This document shows, piece by piece, positions 43,241 to 54,547 of a stretch of DNA of 64,000 nucleotides. The stretch comes from Epichloe hybrida (Eukaryota; Ascomycota; Sordariomycetes; Hypocreales; Clavicipitaceae): contig JAFEKR010000003.1 in the NCBI GenBank assembly GCA_019022495.1, forward strand, positions 2,604,001 through 2,668,000, written 5' to 3'. Within the stretch, counting starts at the first letter, position 1; the number at the start of each line of letters is the position of its first letter. Made by a program: the position numbers and the translations under genes. The notes under the pieces are model-generated. The model was not told the origin of the DNA and did not search any database. It was given only the letters and a program-made list of their open reading frames with translations.

Positions 43241-44645
43241 TTAGCGACGCATCTTGGATTCCGCAGGGGGGTCGTAGGCCAGCTTTCTCGACTTCAGCCA
43301 TGCCCACTTGTATCGCTTAACCCAAACACTGATGGCCCATAGAGTCGACGTGACAATGAGAACCTTCAAGCCCATCTTCTTGCGGTCGTCCATTTCGGGC
43401 TCAGCAGCCCAGTTGAGGAACTCCACAACGTCCTTGGCCATCTGAGAGGTGGAAGCAGGAGTTTCATCCTCGTACTCAACAAGGCCGTCATAGAGAACAC
43501 GAGCCATACCGATGCCAGTTCCGGGGAAGTAGGGGTTGAAGTTCATGCCAGGGGCGACCTGAGCACCTGCAGGAGGCTCCTCAGGGTAACCAGTCAACAA
43601 GCTGAAGATGTAATCGCAGCCGCCGTGGCGACCCTTGACGATCAGGCTCAGGTCCGGGGGAAGAGCACCGTTGTTGGCAAATCGGGCAGCCTCTTCATTC
43701 TTGTAGGGGTCGGGGATATAATCGGCCAGCTTTCCAGGCCGCATCTGGATCTCGCCCTGCTCATCGGGCTCGCCGGGGTATTCGTTCTCCTCGGCGAGAG
43801 CCTTGGCTTCATCGACGGTCAAGACGGCGCCGACCAGTGTTCGGTAAGGGATTCGGCTCAGAGAGTGGCATGAAGCGCAAACTTCACTGTAGACCTTGAA
43901 ACCACGGCGAAGACTAAGAGAGCAACGTTAGGGGCAAAATAAAGAAGACTTAAGAAAAAGGAAAACAAGTTTCCTGTCCAGGCATGTATGTGCTTGGCAG
44001 CATTTGCCGAGGGAAGACAGAACTTACGCCTGGTGGTCGAAAGTCTTCAACCACTGCTGGTGAACCCAAGGATAAGACGTGGCATGCAGACTAAAGAGAT
44101 AAGTTAGCAACTTTAGTGGACAAAGTAGCCCGTAACCCGAACACGGCTATCTATGCCACACACAGCCATGGTGGTCGGCAAGACCGCCAACGGGCTCATG
44201 GTAATCGTATTCTTGTCAAACGTACCCTTCTTCAGCAGGGCTTGCGGCAAAGACCACAGGTCCATAGAGGTGATAGTACCAAGCGATGGAACCGGCAGCG
44301 ACGGTGGTTGAGGCAATAGCAGCGAAGTTGAATCGCGCAGGGGAGGCTTCTCCGGCAGCACCCGAGCTCGTGGAGGCGGCGCGCTGTACAGCAAAATAAT
44401 TAAAAGAAGACGAAAAAACATTAGCATCGGATTCCTGAGCGAGTAATGGATACGCAAGTCGATTCATGTGGTTTCATGGCGTTGGCGCAGGTGCTGATTG
44501 ATATCCCTCGGTTTTCACAAAACCGGGGGGCAGGGCAGGAAGTCGAGCCGGAAATGTGAGGCCATCATACCTTGGAAACATTGTTCACGCCATTTCGGAG
44601 CCCATTGAGGGTGCGCGTCGAGCGCAAGCAAGACCTTGCCAGCAT
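43241..44645 (-). CDS. CYT1: Cytochrome c1, haem protein of respiratory complex III
   Basis: Membrane-anchored c-type cytochrome that passes electrons from the Rieske protein to cytochrome c. Four exons, 44645-44571, 44383-44226, 44090-44028 and 43913-43241, give 322 residues. The start [20 protein letters not shown] is an Arg/Ser-rich mitochondrial presequence, followed by a bipartite-style hydrophobic sorting stretch ([20 protein letters not shown]). The haem-binding CASCH is at residues 111-115, just past the third splice joint ([21 protein letters not shown]). [20 protein letters not shown] and the C-terminal membrane anchor [20 protein letters not shown] are typical. All introns have GTATGA/GTACGT/GTAAGT donors. 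It is divergent with the RanGAP gene. Confidence 0.95.
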
Positions 44646-44670
44646 AATTGGCAAGCTATACCGTAGCCGT

Positions 44671-44711
44671 GATGGAAGCCGTGATGGAAGCCGTGATGGA
44701 AGCCGTGATGA
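44671..44711. repeat. 12 bp tandem repeat upstream of CYT1
   Basis: About 3.5 copies of GTGATGGAAGCC begin 26 bp before the CYT1 start codon, so they lie in its leader or core promoter. Confidence 0.85.
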
Positions 44712-44821
44712 GGGTGTGAGGCTATGGTCGAATCGATTTCGAGGTCGGGGGTTCGAGATGGCTCAGCAGGAGAGGTCATACCCATCAAGAAAATCCAGCG
44801 TTCCGAAATGGGCCGATGCTG

Positions 44822-44839
44822 ATTGGCTCAAGTCACGTG
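44822..44839. promoter_or_regulatory. CCAATCA box next to CACGTG, CYT1/RanGAP promoter
   Basis: Read in the CYT1 direction, CCAATC lies about 177 bp before the CYT1 ATG, and CACGTG (44834-44839) is eight bases away. Hap-type CCAAT-binding complexes regulate respiratory genes in fungi, and CACGTG suits bHLH factors. The pairing next to a complex III gene makes regulation plausible but unproven. Confidence 0.45.
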
Positions 44840-45006
44840 CCGCTCCAGCCTAGGCAAGATCCAGGCCACAACATTCGGGAGGAAGTGGTCTCGACGCTTG
44901 CCAAGTGGCACCAGCTGGCAGCTCCGTCCTTGACTCCTTGGGCCAGTCCAACCTCCGGGCTTCCCACCCACCGCCTCTTCTTCCGGGTTTGGCGGTTGCC
45001 GTATTA

Positions 45007-45024
45007 ATACGGAGTACTCCGTAT
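45007..45024. repeat. 18 bp perfect palindrome, ATACGGAGTACTCCGTAT
   Basis: ATACGGAGTACTCCGTAT is exactly self-complementary and sits in the 652 bp divergent promoter of CYT1 and RanGAP. It is the most complete copy of the GAGTACTC-centred form. Confidence 0.85.
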
Positions 45025-45297
45025 ATATTATGTGTTGGCGCTGGATCATTCCTGGTAAATGGGCGCGACGTGCACCAAGTTGCTGCACTCACTGCAAGGC
45101 GCCTACCCTGTCATAATACAAATTACATTTCTCTGTCGTTGCCCCGCCCCCACTATATAATTTGCTTATTATCTGAATATTGGCAAAACACCACCATTAC
45201 AGCGTTTCCCACTTGCCATTCCCACGACCAAGTCTCTTTTTCTTTCTTAACCCATTGTTAGCTGTGGTAGAAACATTCAATATCCAATATCCATACG

Positions 45298-46639
45298 ATG
45301 GCAAGCTCTGATAAGATATTCACCCTTGAGGGCAGGGGTCTCAAGCTCGACTCGGCCGCCGACGTCGAAGCCCATATCAAGGACCTCCGCGACAACGACG
45401 TCGAGGAAGTCAGGCTCCTTGGCAATACCTTGGGCGTCGAAGCATGCAAAGCCCTCGGTGAAGTTTTGGCAACCAAGAAGAACCTCAAGGTACACCCCCC
45501 CCCCTCCCCTCCTCCCGCAAAGTCTTCTTTAAACCAGAAATAGTCCCACCAGCTCACATGCCGACTGACAATAGGTTGCCAACTTTGCCGATATTTTCAC
45601 TGGTCGACTCTTGTCCGAAATCCCTGAGGCCTTGTCTTCACTACTGACGTCCGTCTTGAACCTCCCGAACCTTGGTACAGTCAACTTGAACGACAACGCC
45701 TTTGGCCTCAACACACAGGCCCCCCTCGTTGCGTTTCTCTCAGCCCACGTGCCCCTGCAGCACCTGTACCTCAACAATAATGGACTCGGTCCCCACGCTG
45801 GTATCCTGGTCGCCGATGCTCTGTCGGAACTTCACGCCAAGAAGGAAGCTGCACGCAAGGATGGAAAGCAAGTGCCGGACCTGGAGACGGTGATTTGCGG
45901 TCGAAACCGACTGGAGAATGGCAGCATGACAGCGTGGGCCAAGACATATAACCTTCACAGGAACATCAAAGTGATCAAGATGGTCCAGAACGGTATTCGC
46001 CAGGAGGGTATCTCCCACTTGATCAGTGAGGGCTTGAATCACGCCACAGAGATCGAGGTTCTGGATCTCCAGGACAACACGTTCACCCTAATGGGCGGCA
46101 AAGCACTAGCACAGGTTGTTACCAGCTGGACCGTTGTCCGCGAGCTCGGTATTGGTGATTCCTTACTTAGTGCCGAGGGCGCCGTTCTCCTTGCCGAGTC
46201 CCTTTCCAAGGGCGAAAATCAAAAGCTCGAGATACTGCGACTGCAGTTCAACGACATTACCGCCCCTGGTGTGAAGAAGCTGGCCAGTGCTGCTAAAGAT
46301 GGTCTTCCTGCCCTCAAACGTATCGAACTGAACGGCAACAAATTCACAGAGGATGATGAGTCTATTCTCGCCCTGCAGGAGCTTCTTTACGAACGCAAGG
46401 AGAGGCTTGCTGGGGGCGTGATTAACGAAGATGAATGGGGCGTGGATAGTCTGAGCGATCTCGAGGATCTCAGCTCCGATGAAGAGGGCGAGGACGAGGA
46501 GGAAGGGGATATCACGGTTGAGGAGCGCGCCGATAGGTTGGTCAAGGAGGCAGAGGAGGCTCAAGAAGAGCCCGTCGTGCAGCTCACGGACAAGGATGTC
46601 GATGCTCTGGCTAAGAAGCTCGCAAAGACTGTGATTTGA
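45298..46639 (+). CDS. RNA1: Ran GTPase-activating protein (RanGAP)
   Basis: Stimulates GTP hydrolysis by cytoplasmic Ran and so sets the RanGTP gradient for nuclear transport. Exons 45298-45489 and 45575-46639 give 418 residues. The intron (GTACAC donor, CTGAC branch, CAATAG acceptor) joins ATKKNLK-VANFADIFTGRL in frame. The body is leucine-rich repeats: LGTVNLNDNAFGLNTQAPLV, LQHLYLNNNGLG, ICGRNRLENGSM (with the conserved Arg-Asn after GLY), IEVLDLQDNTFTLMGGKAL, LEILRLQFNDI and LKRIELNGNKF. A strongly acidic tail follows (LSSDEEGEDEEEGDITVEE), as in yeast Rna1. It works in the same export cycle as many factors but is not clustered with them. Confidence 0.95.
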
Positions 46640-47373
46640 TTAGACGTTGTCATGCCCGTTACGTTAGAATGATCTGCTTGCATACACTTAAGACTACATA
46701 CAGGGTTAGAGCGTGCAATTACATCGATACCCCTTTTAGCGAACGTTTTGTTGCGAAAAGTACTTTGAATGTACTATTCGATATCGACGCGACGTGGAAG
46801 CAATGTGGCGAAAGAAACAGTTTGCATTTCACATGGAAGACAGATGATGGATTTAGTTTGGCCGGGTAGGCTTCATGTATTTATTCCTCTATCATGATGA
46901 CTACATTGCCACCTATCTGTTCAGATCAAGAAACAAATCTGTTGGCCGATGGCATTGGAGTTGGGCATACGCAATGAGTGTCGAGCAGTAAAAGGATCGA
47001 CCAGAGAGCGGACCTGTGTGTATTTTGGGGGAGGACCGATTCACATACCTTGTTCTGGCTTCTGAATAACCCAAATTCTGAAATTCTTAATTAGCCACCA
47101 CATCCACGCTTACCGGTGGGGGAGGAGGAGAGAGGAAAAGTGTAGAGTGGAAATGAATAGAGTAAAAGAAAACAAGCACAATATCTCTGAGCTCCTGCCA
47201 ACACTGGTATATAACATAGCGCGATCCTTCATACAAGCTTGTCCTCCTTTCGTTCGCGCATCCGTTGCAGTAACACAAGAAAATGCAGTGCCCGAAATCA
47301 CCTGTGTATCGTATCTTCTACTCGTTGGGAGCATATGAGAGCATGTACTTTGAATTCGCTCCAACAAGCAACT
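46640..47373. other. Intergenic between convergent RanGAP and unknown gene
   Basis: 734 bp of shared 3' flank. I see no gene or marked repeat. Confidence 0.6.
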
Positions 47374-48360
47374 TTACATATCCATAGCATCCGCCTCCAT
47401 GGCAGCACCCCTGGATTGCTCGAATGCTCCATACTGAGCAGCCATATCCAATTGCTGCTGTTGTGCATGGTAGTCGGATCCCTTGTAGACGGGATCAGAA
47501 GCCCTGGAGTAATGGCAGCCTCCTACCGCAGAGCCAAGATGATTGTAGACGTCTCTGGGCTTGTTGCCAATAGACTGTCGCTCATACTCTCTTCGCATCA
47601 GTTCCTCATACCCGGAAACCATGTACGGCTCACTCTCCGATGCCCCATTCTGCTGAGTCCATCGCCCCTCAGCCGTCTGAACCGGGGTTCCGTCCAGGCT
47701 CATCGTGGTATTCTGCTGCCTTTCATAGCGCAAACGGGCCATTTGCTCTTCTTGGTCTACAGAAGTGCTGCTCCAGGCGAGGGCGGGGATCTCTTGGGCT
47801 TTTTTCGGTGGGCATATGCTCCACAGCTCCAAGAGACGTATCTTTTGGGCGTCATCGGCAATGCGAAAGAGTTGCAGCTGTGATGGTGTCAGGATAGCTG
47901 GATCCAATCCGTTGTTGCGAAGAATATATTCGACGGATGAAAGCTCCGTCTGGGGAGGTTCTGAAGAGGGTCGCGGAATTGGCGACTGCGCTTGCTCAGC
48001 TGGTTGCTGAGGAAAAGATGCCGCATGATGTGCAGAATGATTATAATGCTGAGAAATTGAGTAGACAACAGGCTGAGAGGCAGGGACGGGCATGTTGATC
48101 GTGGGCTCTTGCCTAGGTATTTCCTTGGGAGTAGAAGCATGCAAATCAGGATTAAAAGTCATGTTACGAGAAAAGAGATTGGCAAGGTCATCTTGGACCT
48201 GCTGAGCACTCCCATACATGGCAGCCTGGACAGAAACCATGAACTAGGAAAAAAACGCATCAGTGTCATGTTGCATGGAAAGCGGCCGGCTTATAAGTTA
48301 CAGATGCGTACACCACACTCGGCTGGCTGGCTTCGGTGTGACACAACGTACCTCGGGCAT
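47374..48360 (-). CDS. Conserved filamentous-fungal protein, function unknown
   Basis: My model is exon 48360-48352 (ATG CCC GAG) joined to 48243-47374, 292 residues, starting MPEFMVSVQAAMYGSAQQVQ. The 108 nt intron has a GTACGT donor and a TTTTTTTCCTAG acceptor; without it the frame could start at ATG 48240. Visible features are DDLANLFSRNMTFNPDLHAS, a Gln/Pro/Ser-rich middle, a helix VEYILRNNGLDPAILTPSQL followed by LLELWSICPPKKAQ, and a Gln-rich C-terminus ending MEADAMDM. No membrane segment is seen. I believe relatives occur in sordariomycetes but know no function. Confidence 0.75.
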
Positions 48361-48826
48361 ATGGCAAATCTGAAATTCGACACAAAAGGGTTGAGACGAA
48401 TGTTCGAAACCGCCTGTCAGATTGACATGGATTTCTCTCGATTTTTCTCGTGGCAATAGATAAACTTTGTACCCCTCGGTTGTGGTTCGTTTTCTTTCTC
48501 AAACAGCGACTGGGTTGGGTCGTTATTCTGCCGTTGGGTATCAACCAGGGAGGCGGGGCGTGAACGGGTCTGTTCTTGCTCTATTTCAGACGATGACCTG
48601 TAGAAGGAAGCGAACAAGACAATCAGGTATGTTTCCACTAAACTACTCGGGTGGTAAAATCAAAGGAACAGCAAATTCGAAGAGCCACGAGAAATAGAAG
48701 GACAAAGGTGGGAGTTGAGAAGTGGGAGTTGTAGAATACGGACTGGGTGAATTCGTTTTAAAGAGCAGGCGCAGAGCAGGCGCAGAGCAGGCTCAGGGCA
48801 GGCGCAGAGCAGAGGGCATGCAGGTT

Positions 48827-49511
48827 GTACACCCACTGTAGGTGTCTGTCTGATGCACTCTCAGCGCTGTCCACTCACCGCAAGTGGCCCCTGAGGTCTT
48901 CTGTCTCCTGTCTCGGGCAGGAGACAGTCCGGTTCTAACCAGGGAGTGACTACGGAGTACTCCGCAGACAATATCGGTACAGTGTGTATCACGATTCACG
49001 AGACGGCGATTCTCCCACGCAGCAGGAACCACGCAGCAGGAACCTGCGCATGCTCAAGACCAGTTGACGGTTGGCGGCTCTAGAGTCTAATGGTAAGCCA
49101 CAACGCTGAATCACAGCGGCCATGCCGATCCGTACGCCAGCGACGTCGAGGACTCGAGGACTCGAGGACTCGAGGACGATGGAGGGGCAACCCAACCCAA
49201 CCGGTGACGCAGGGTGACGCAGCACCTGCACTAATGATAATAACCGCTGTCCCTCGACCCGTCATCGATTGCCTCTCGCCGTACGGATCCGTATTAAGCA
49301 CCGTATCACGCCTTGTCACGGGGTCATCTTTCCGAAACACCATCGATGCACCGAGAAGAAAGGCCCCAACGGGTAATCACAGATTCGGACAAAATTCTTT
49401 CACTGCGGAGCCGAGTATGAGTATTTCCTTGGTGTGCTATTCTCTGCCAACAGGAAAGTGTGTCGTCGCTTTCATTTCACTCGACGCGCAGTTCATGTAC
49501 AGTGGGTGTAC
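48827..49511. mobile_element. Candidate MITE-like element with 14 bp inverted ends
   Basis: GTACACCCACTGTA at 48827-48840 is the exact reverse complement of TACAGTGGGTGTAC at 49498-49511, enclosing 685 bp. If the outer TA pairs are target duplications, the terminal repeats are the 11-base CACCCACTGTA, a layout seen in TA-inserting Tc1/mariner/pogo-type elements. The interior has no transposase-like frame; it contains a CGAGGACT tandem tract (49148-49179), TACGGATCCGTA (49282-49293) and CGGAGTACTCCG (48953-48964). Lone copies of the end occur at 27916-27929 (full) and 42808-42817 (partial). Chance pairing of two ends remains possible. Confidence 0.45.
48953..48964. repeat. Palindromic motif CGGAGTACTCCG
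   Basis: A 12-base perfect palindrome of the dispersed family, inside the candidate MITE. Confidence 0.75.
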
Positions 49512-49911
49512 GATATGATGGAGAAGGTCCTTGCCAGTCTTGCCAAGGTCCGAGACCCGGATCCGACAAAGTCAGCCGGCCCGTCGGGTAACAGAGTCAA
49601 GCCATACGGCGCTTGAGCCACACCAAGCTCCTGACCTCACAGACCTCACAGACCTCACATGTGGCTGGTGCTTCCATGTCAGCTTTTTGACACCTCAGGC
49701 ACCAGCGCTTTTGCCAGCCTCGCAAGCAAGCAATTGCATTGCATGCAGTACGCAGCTCAGGCTGCCTGCTTGCTTGGTGAAGCTCCAGGAAGCCCATTGT
49801 CGCACTCGTCAAATTCCCCTCGTTCAATCTCTTGCCATTTGCAAGCACAACAGTCTTCTCCTCGGCCAGATTCGTCTTTGAAACAGGCTCCACGGCGAAC
49901 ATACAAGCATC

Positions 49912-50971
49912 ATGGTGAGATGATGACCTTTGCCGTCCGCTGGCAACGGCAACGGTTGTGCCAAAGCGCCATGCCATGTGTGAAGTGAAGCTGGCTAACC
50001 AAATGGACACCCTCCTCCACGCAGACGTCGATAGGTACCGGCTACGATCTTCTCAACTCCATCTTCTCACCAGACGGGCGAAACTTCCAGGTAGAATATG
50101 CAGTCAAGGCCGTAGAGAACGGCGGCACGTCAATTGGCATTCGGTGCAAGGACGGTGTCGTCCTGGCGGTCGAGAAGGTGGTGGCATCAAAGCTGCTAAA
50201 GGCCGGCGCAAACAAACGAATTGCCACAGTTGATAAACATGTTGGAGTGGTATGTTTCTTCTTCTTCTTCTTTTTTATCATCAGGGCCTTTTGGCTAACC
50301 ATGCATGTGCATCGATGTAGGTCTACTCAGGCATGGTCCCTGATGGCCGCCACTTTGTCGACCGAGCCCGTGACGAGTCCCAGAGCTGGCGCCAAAACTT
50401 CAAAACACCCATCCCCACCTCCGACCTCGCCTCTAGAATGGGCGGCTATCTCCAGGCATACACCATGTACGGCTCTGTGCGACCCTTTGGCATCACCGCC
50501 ATCATAGGCGGCGTCGACACATCGCAGGAAACCCCCGTTGACGGAGAAGTGGGCTCTGGACCTAAATGCGGCGCGGGGGGCAAGGTGCCCGGCAAGCATG
50601 GCGGTCCTTTCCTGTACATGATTGAGCCCAGTGGTATGTACTGGGGCTACTACGGTGCCGCGACTGGCAAAGGTCGTCAAGCTGCCAAGGCAGAGTTGGA
50701 GAAGCTGGACCTGCAGTCTGAAAACATGACGCTCCAGGAGGCTGTCAAGGAGGCTGCTAGAATCATCTACGTGGCCCAAAAGGACAACAAAGACAAGGAT
50801 TTCGAGCTGGAAATGACCTGGATTAGTGTTGTGGATGGACCTACCAAGGGCCGCCACATGGAGTTACCCAAGGAGTTGAGGGAGGAGGCCGAGAGGTTAG
50901 CAAAGGCCGAGGATGATTCAGACGACGACGACGAGAACGACAAGAAGGATGACGATAAGATGGAGGAGTAG
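49912..50971 (+). CDS. PRE10: 20S proteasome subunit alpha 7 (Pre10 / C1 type)
   Basis: Alpha-ring subunit of the 20S core particle. Three exons, 49912-49914, 50025-50249 and 50321-50971, give 292 residues. Exon 1 is only ATG, followed at once by GTGAGA; the acceptor CACGCAG gives [20 protein letters not shown], the canonical alpha-subunit start with the alpha-type signature [20 protein letters not shown]. The second intron joins [17 protein letters not shown]. Later motifs are [40 protein letters not shown] and an acidic Lys/Asp tail ending KMEE, typical of this subunit. Branch points are GGCTAACC in both introns. It converges with POL5. Confidence 0.95.
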
Positions 50972-51408
50972 AGAGGGTGGGTGGCAATGGCAGGAACGAA
51001 AGTGTGGACGACGCACGTGGGCGAGAGCACTTGTACCATCATCACAGTCGGCAGGTTCATAGAGTATTAAAGGCTTCTTCATCAATGGGGTTGGCTGGGA
51101 AACTTGCACGATATGAACAAGCTCGTCCTTGAAGTGGCTGACACTATGTACTTGGCGACTTGACTCGACAACACACACCAGCATTACGTGTTGAGCAACC
51201 TCGTCAAGCTCAACGGGGATGATGAACGAAACGCAATCGAGATGGTCTGTACCTTGTTGAACCTTGAAGCATACTCTTCCTTTATTGAAATAAATATATC
51301 AAACCCGAACAGCAGCAGCAGGTCAGGAAGTAATTTCGGGGAACCCACAGACATGGCAGGGGTAATTTAATGGTTGCATTTTCATGACCTCTCAAGTACA
51401 CTTCTCAA

Positions 51409-54400
51409 CTAGTTGCTGCGCATGCTCTGCGCCCAGTCATGCCAGTCCTTGAAGAATGAGCTATGCATCTTGACCTTGTTCAGCACCCAAGCCGACTCTG
51501 TTTTCGCGTACACGGCCGCAATCCGCTCAATAGACTCCCTGTCCCGTCTGAACATGGTTGAGGCAACAATGAGGCTCGCCGTGCTGGCCGCCTTGGCGTA
51601 TGCCTGCGAGTCATCCTTGCCTGCTTCGTCGTGGCATTCCAGCAAGAGGGGCAGCAGGTCTTCGGCTGGGGGGGACGGAGTCGTGCGTCCCGGGCATCGA
51701 ACATTGGCTCGAGCCTTCTTGATTGCCTTGCGGAGGTTCAGAATGACTTCGTAGGCTCTGTTGGCGAGTGCTTTTGTTGACGTCGTTCTCATGAGAGTGA
51801 GTAGTGGCAGTGGTATCGAGAAAGTAAGGGGGTTGAGAGCTTCGTTCTTGACGTAGATGTCTAGGAAGTCGAGGATCCGGTGCTTGAAGTTGACGACGGA
51901 CTGCTTGGCGTCTTTTTTCTGCTTCTTGGTGTCGTTCTTGTTTGCCTTGATGCGTGGAGCTATGGCGGCCGAGAGTTGCTCTTCGAGAGCAAACATTTGG
52001 GAGTCTGACATGTCGCCTTCGTCCTCGGAAGACTCGGCTTCCGCGTCTTTGTCAAGACGATGACTGTTTAGGATATTGCCAAGTATGTCGTCTAGCTCTT
52101 CTGGGTTGTCCCACTCTCCTTTCTGATTGAGCTTCCTTTCGCTCTTCCCGTTGCCGCCATCAGCAGAATCCTCCTCCTCCTCCTCATCATCATCATCATC
52201 ATCATCATCATCTTGGTCCTCGGATTCTTCATCGCCATCATCCTCTTCTTTTCTCCCATCAGACTCTTCGTCGCCATTCAACTCAACGAATTCCAGGTCT
52301 GAATCAATCTCAAAGTCAGAAGCATCTTCAACGTCAATGACACCATCTTCATCGTCGTCTCCTTCAGACGCATCGATGTCTATCTCCATTGCGTCATCTT
52401 CGGTATTGAACAGCTCCTTCTGACCCTTGGTGCTTTCACCCGATGCGAGGGGCCCCGTCAGGAGCTCAATGCTTTCGGCAGACATCTGGCTGGTGAATAC
52501 GCCAAACACCTGCTGAGAAACCTGTCTCATCAATGAAGAAGGTCGAGCAACCATTGAGAGAAGAATCTCAACTAAGAGCTCCGACCCCCCTTCGCTCCTT
52601 TCATTGGTTGTATTTCCAGACCGCAATTTATCATAGCACTGGGACAGGTCATCCAATACGTCCATAGCATCAGGATCTTCGTTGTACAGCTGGAAGATGG
52701 ATATGGCGTGGAGCATTGCCAACCCTTGCGCAGCGTCAGATTTGCTCTTTAAAAGTTTGCCCATCCGAACGAGGGCCGCATCTTTGGCTTTCTTGATCTC
52801 CGGGGTCATGTTCATCGCGCTGGAGTCTATCGACGCGACTGCCTTGCAGAATACGGCAAAGTCAGTGCTGGCACGAGCGAGCTTCGCGAGAGACGTTTCA
52901 AGACGAGATCGGCACAACTCTCTGACTTGGTCAGTCAGTGCATCCCTCGGGATTTCAGCCGGTTGGCCGTACGCCACATTTGTGAGCTCTTGCAAGGTCT
53001 TGACAAAAGAACCTCTTGCTGCTCCCGCTTCTGTACGTTCTTTCTCGCCTACTTTCTCAGGCTGTGAGTCCGGTCTATCATTCTCCGAGGGCGCCGAGGC
53101 AAATGCGTTCAAAATCTTTGCCAGGTAGTCGGAGTACGTTCTCACAGTGGCCTGAGCCTCCACATCTTCTCTCTTTTTCATGAGCTTGATGGGGCGTTTG
53201 ACGACAGCCAAAACAGATTCCACATTCTGCTTATTTATATTTTGCAGCAGTTTGTCCACAGTCTTGCTATTTGATCTCTGATCAAAGGCATAACTTCCGT
53301 TTTTCCCCAGTAGGTTGGCAAGAATAGGGGCCAAGGTGTCAGGGTGCGATGCTACCACTTCTTCAATGGCCTTCAGTGCCTTAGTCGCAGCTCGGTGTAA
53401 GTAGCGATCTTCTTTCGAAGCTTGGTTCAGTAAGCAAGACATGAAGTTTCGGCTGAATAGAGCTTGCAGTCTTGGGACTGTCTCGGCAAAGCCCTTGAGC
53501 ATCTTTTCGAATACCATGAAGCCTTTGAACTTTTGTCCATCCGTCGCTTGCTTTGAAAATAACCCATCTGTGCAGGATTAGTGATTTTTCTCTTTTTTTT
53601 TTTAGTTAGACACATATCTAAAAAATACATACCATCGACAACTCGGTTCCAGAATTGATCAAAGTCCTCTTCTTTTGAACTGGAGTTGGCACTTAGGAAG
53701 CGTGCTAGGATGAGGTCCCAGACAAAATGCAACTGAGCACTCCAAGATGCTTGCTTGGCACCATTTTGCTTCTCCTTGGGGTCCTTCATCGATTCTTTGA
53801 AGTTTTCTCTTAGAACAGCTGCGAGGTCCCCGAGTGATTTGTTGGACAATGGATTTTTCCACGGTGAAAGTTGTAGTCTCGGGTAACGATTCAACGACAC
53901 GATCCATGCCGCTACTCCTTCTGGGGTCTGAGCCATACCAGCACCCGCAACCTTGGACAACGTTGCTTCCGTGGCCTCCTCTGTCATTTGTTCCAGTGCC
54001 TGAATCAGAATCCAGCCACATTGAGGCCTCAACCAAATCTTCTTGTTGCCGAGTTTAAGCAACATATCAAGGACGGCATTCCACCTGGAAATGTCTTTGA
54101 ACAAGGTTTTGGACTTGACAAAGCATTCGAGACCAAAGACCTGACCAAGGAAATGATCCCGCTCTTCTTGCCCCGAAAGATTGCCCACAGCTTGTGTTTT
54201 GTCGGCGAGAAGTCCAAGGACCTTGTCAAACGTCAGCCCGGCGTACTTGGCTTTCGCTAGTTCACGATCACCAAAGAGTTGCGATAATATCTCAGTGATT
54301 ACAAGACTAAATCCCAAGCGGGAACCCTCACGACCACTTGCAAGACCTCGAAACAGTCGGCGGTTGAGGTGTCTCTGTAGAACTGCCTCTGGAGCACCAT

Positions 54401-54547
54401 CACCTTCGAGGAGGCTTGAAATTATGATTTCATTCAAAGGCTGCTTGGGGAAAGATCCAGAGGCATCATTTCTTTTTTGGCTTTTTTCAGGCCAGCGCTT
54501 CCAGAGCCTTGGCCCTCTTTGCGGCCTCTCTTTCGTTTTCCTGCCAT
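51409..54547 (-). CDS. POL5: DNA polymerase V / Pol5 (MYBBP1A-like), apparent frameshift near start
   Basis: Essential nucleolar protein for rRNA synthesis and ribosome assembly, named a polymerase but made of helical repeats. Exons are 54547-53633 and 53567-51409; the intron (GTATGT, CACTAATCC branch, GCACAG) joins WNRVVD-DGLFSKQATDG. About 1020 residues. The body shows FPKQPLNEIIISSLLEG, LFRGLASGREGSRLGFSLVI, WILIQALEQM and LHFVWDLILARF. A long Asp/Glu tract (about 52100-52420) and LLPLLLECHDEAGKDDSQA follow. The frame of the body has no ATG at its front. The likely start MAGKRKRGRKEGQGSGSAGL then KKAKK is one base out of frame and must switch within two A6 runs (54463-54480 region). So either the gene has lost one A or the assembly has. 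Confidence 0.85.

Larger units (their letters stand above)
48361..49911. other. Intergenic, holding a small inverted-repeat element
   Basis: 1.55 kb between the 47374 gene and PRE10, which are divergent. It holds a GCGCAGAGCAG tandem tract (about 48762-48815), the element at 48827-49511 and an AGACCTCAC repeat (49634-49662). No gene is supported. Confidence 0.6.

Noticed and set aside
54440..54547. Programmed -1 ribosomal frameshift in POL5
   Set aside because: The A6 runs are not in the X_XXY_YYZ phase in the starting frame; a single-base indel is simpler. Kept only as an alternative in the finding.
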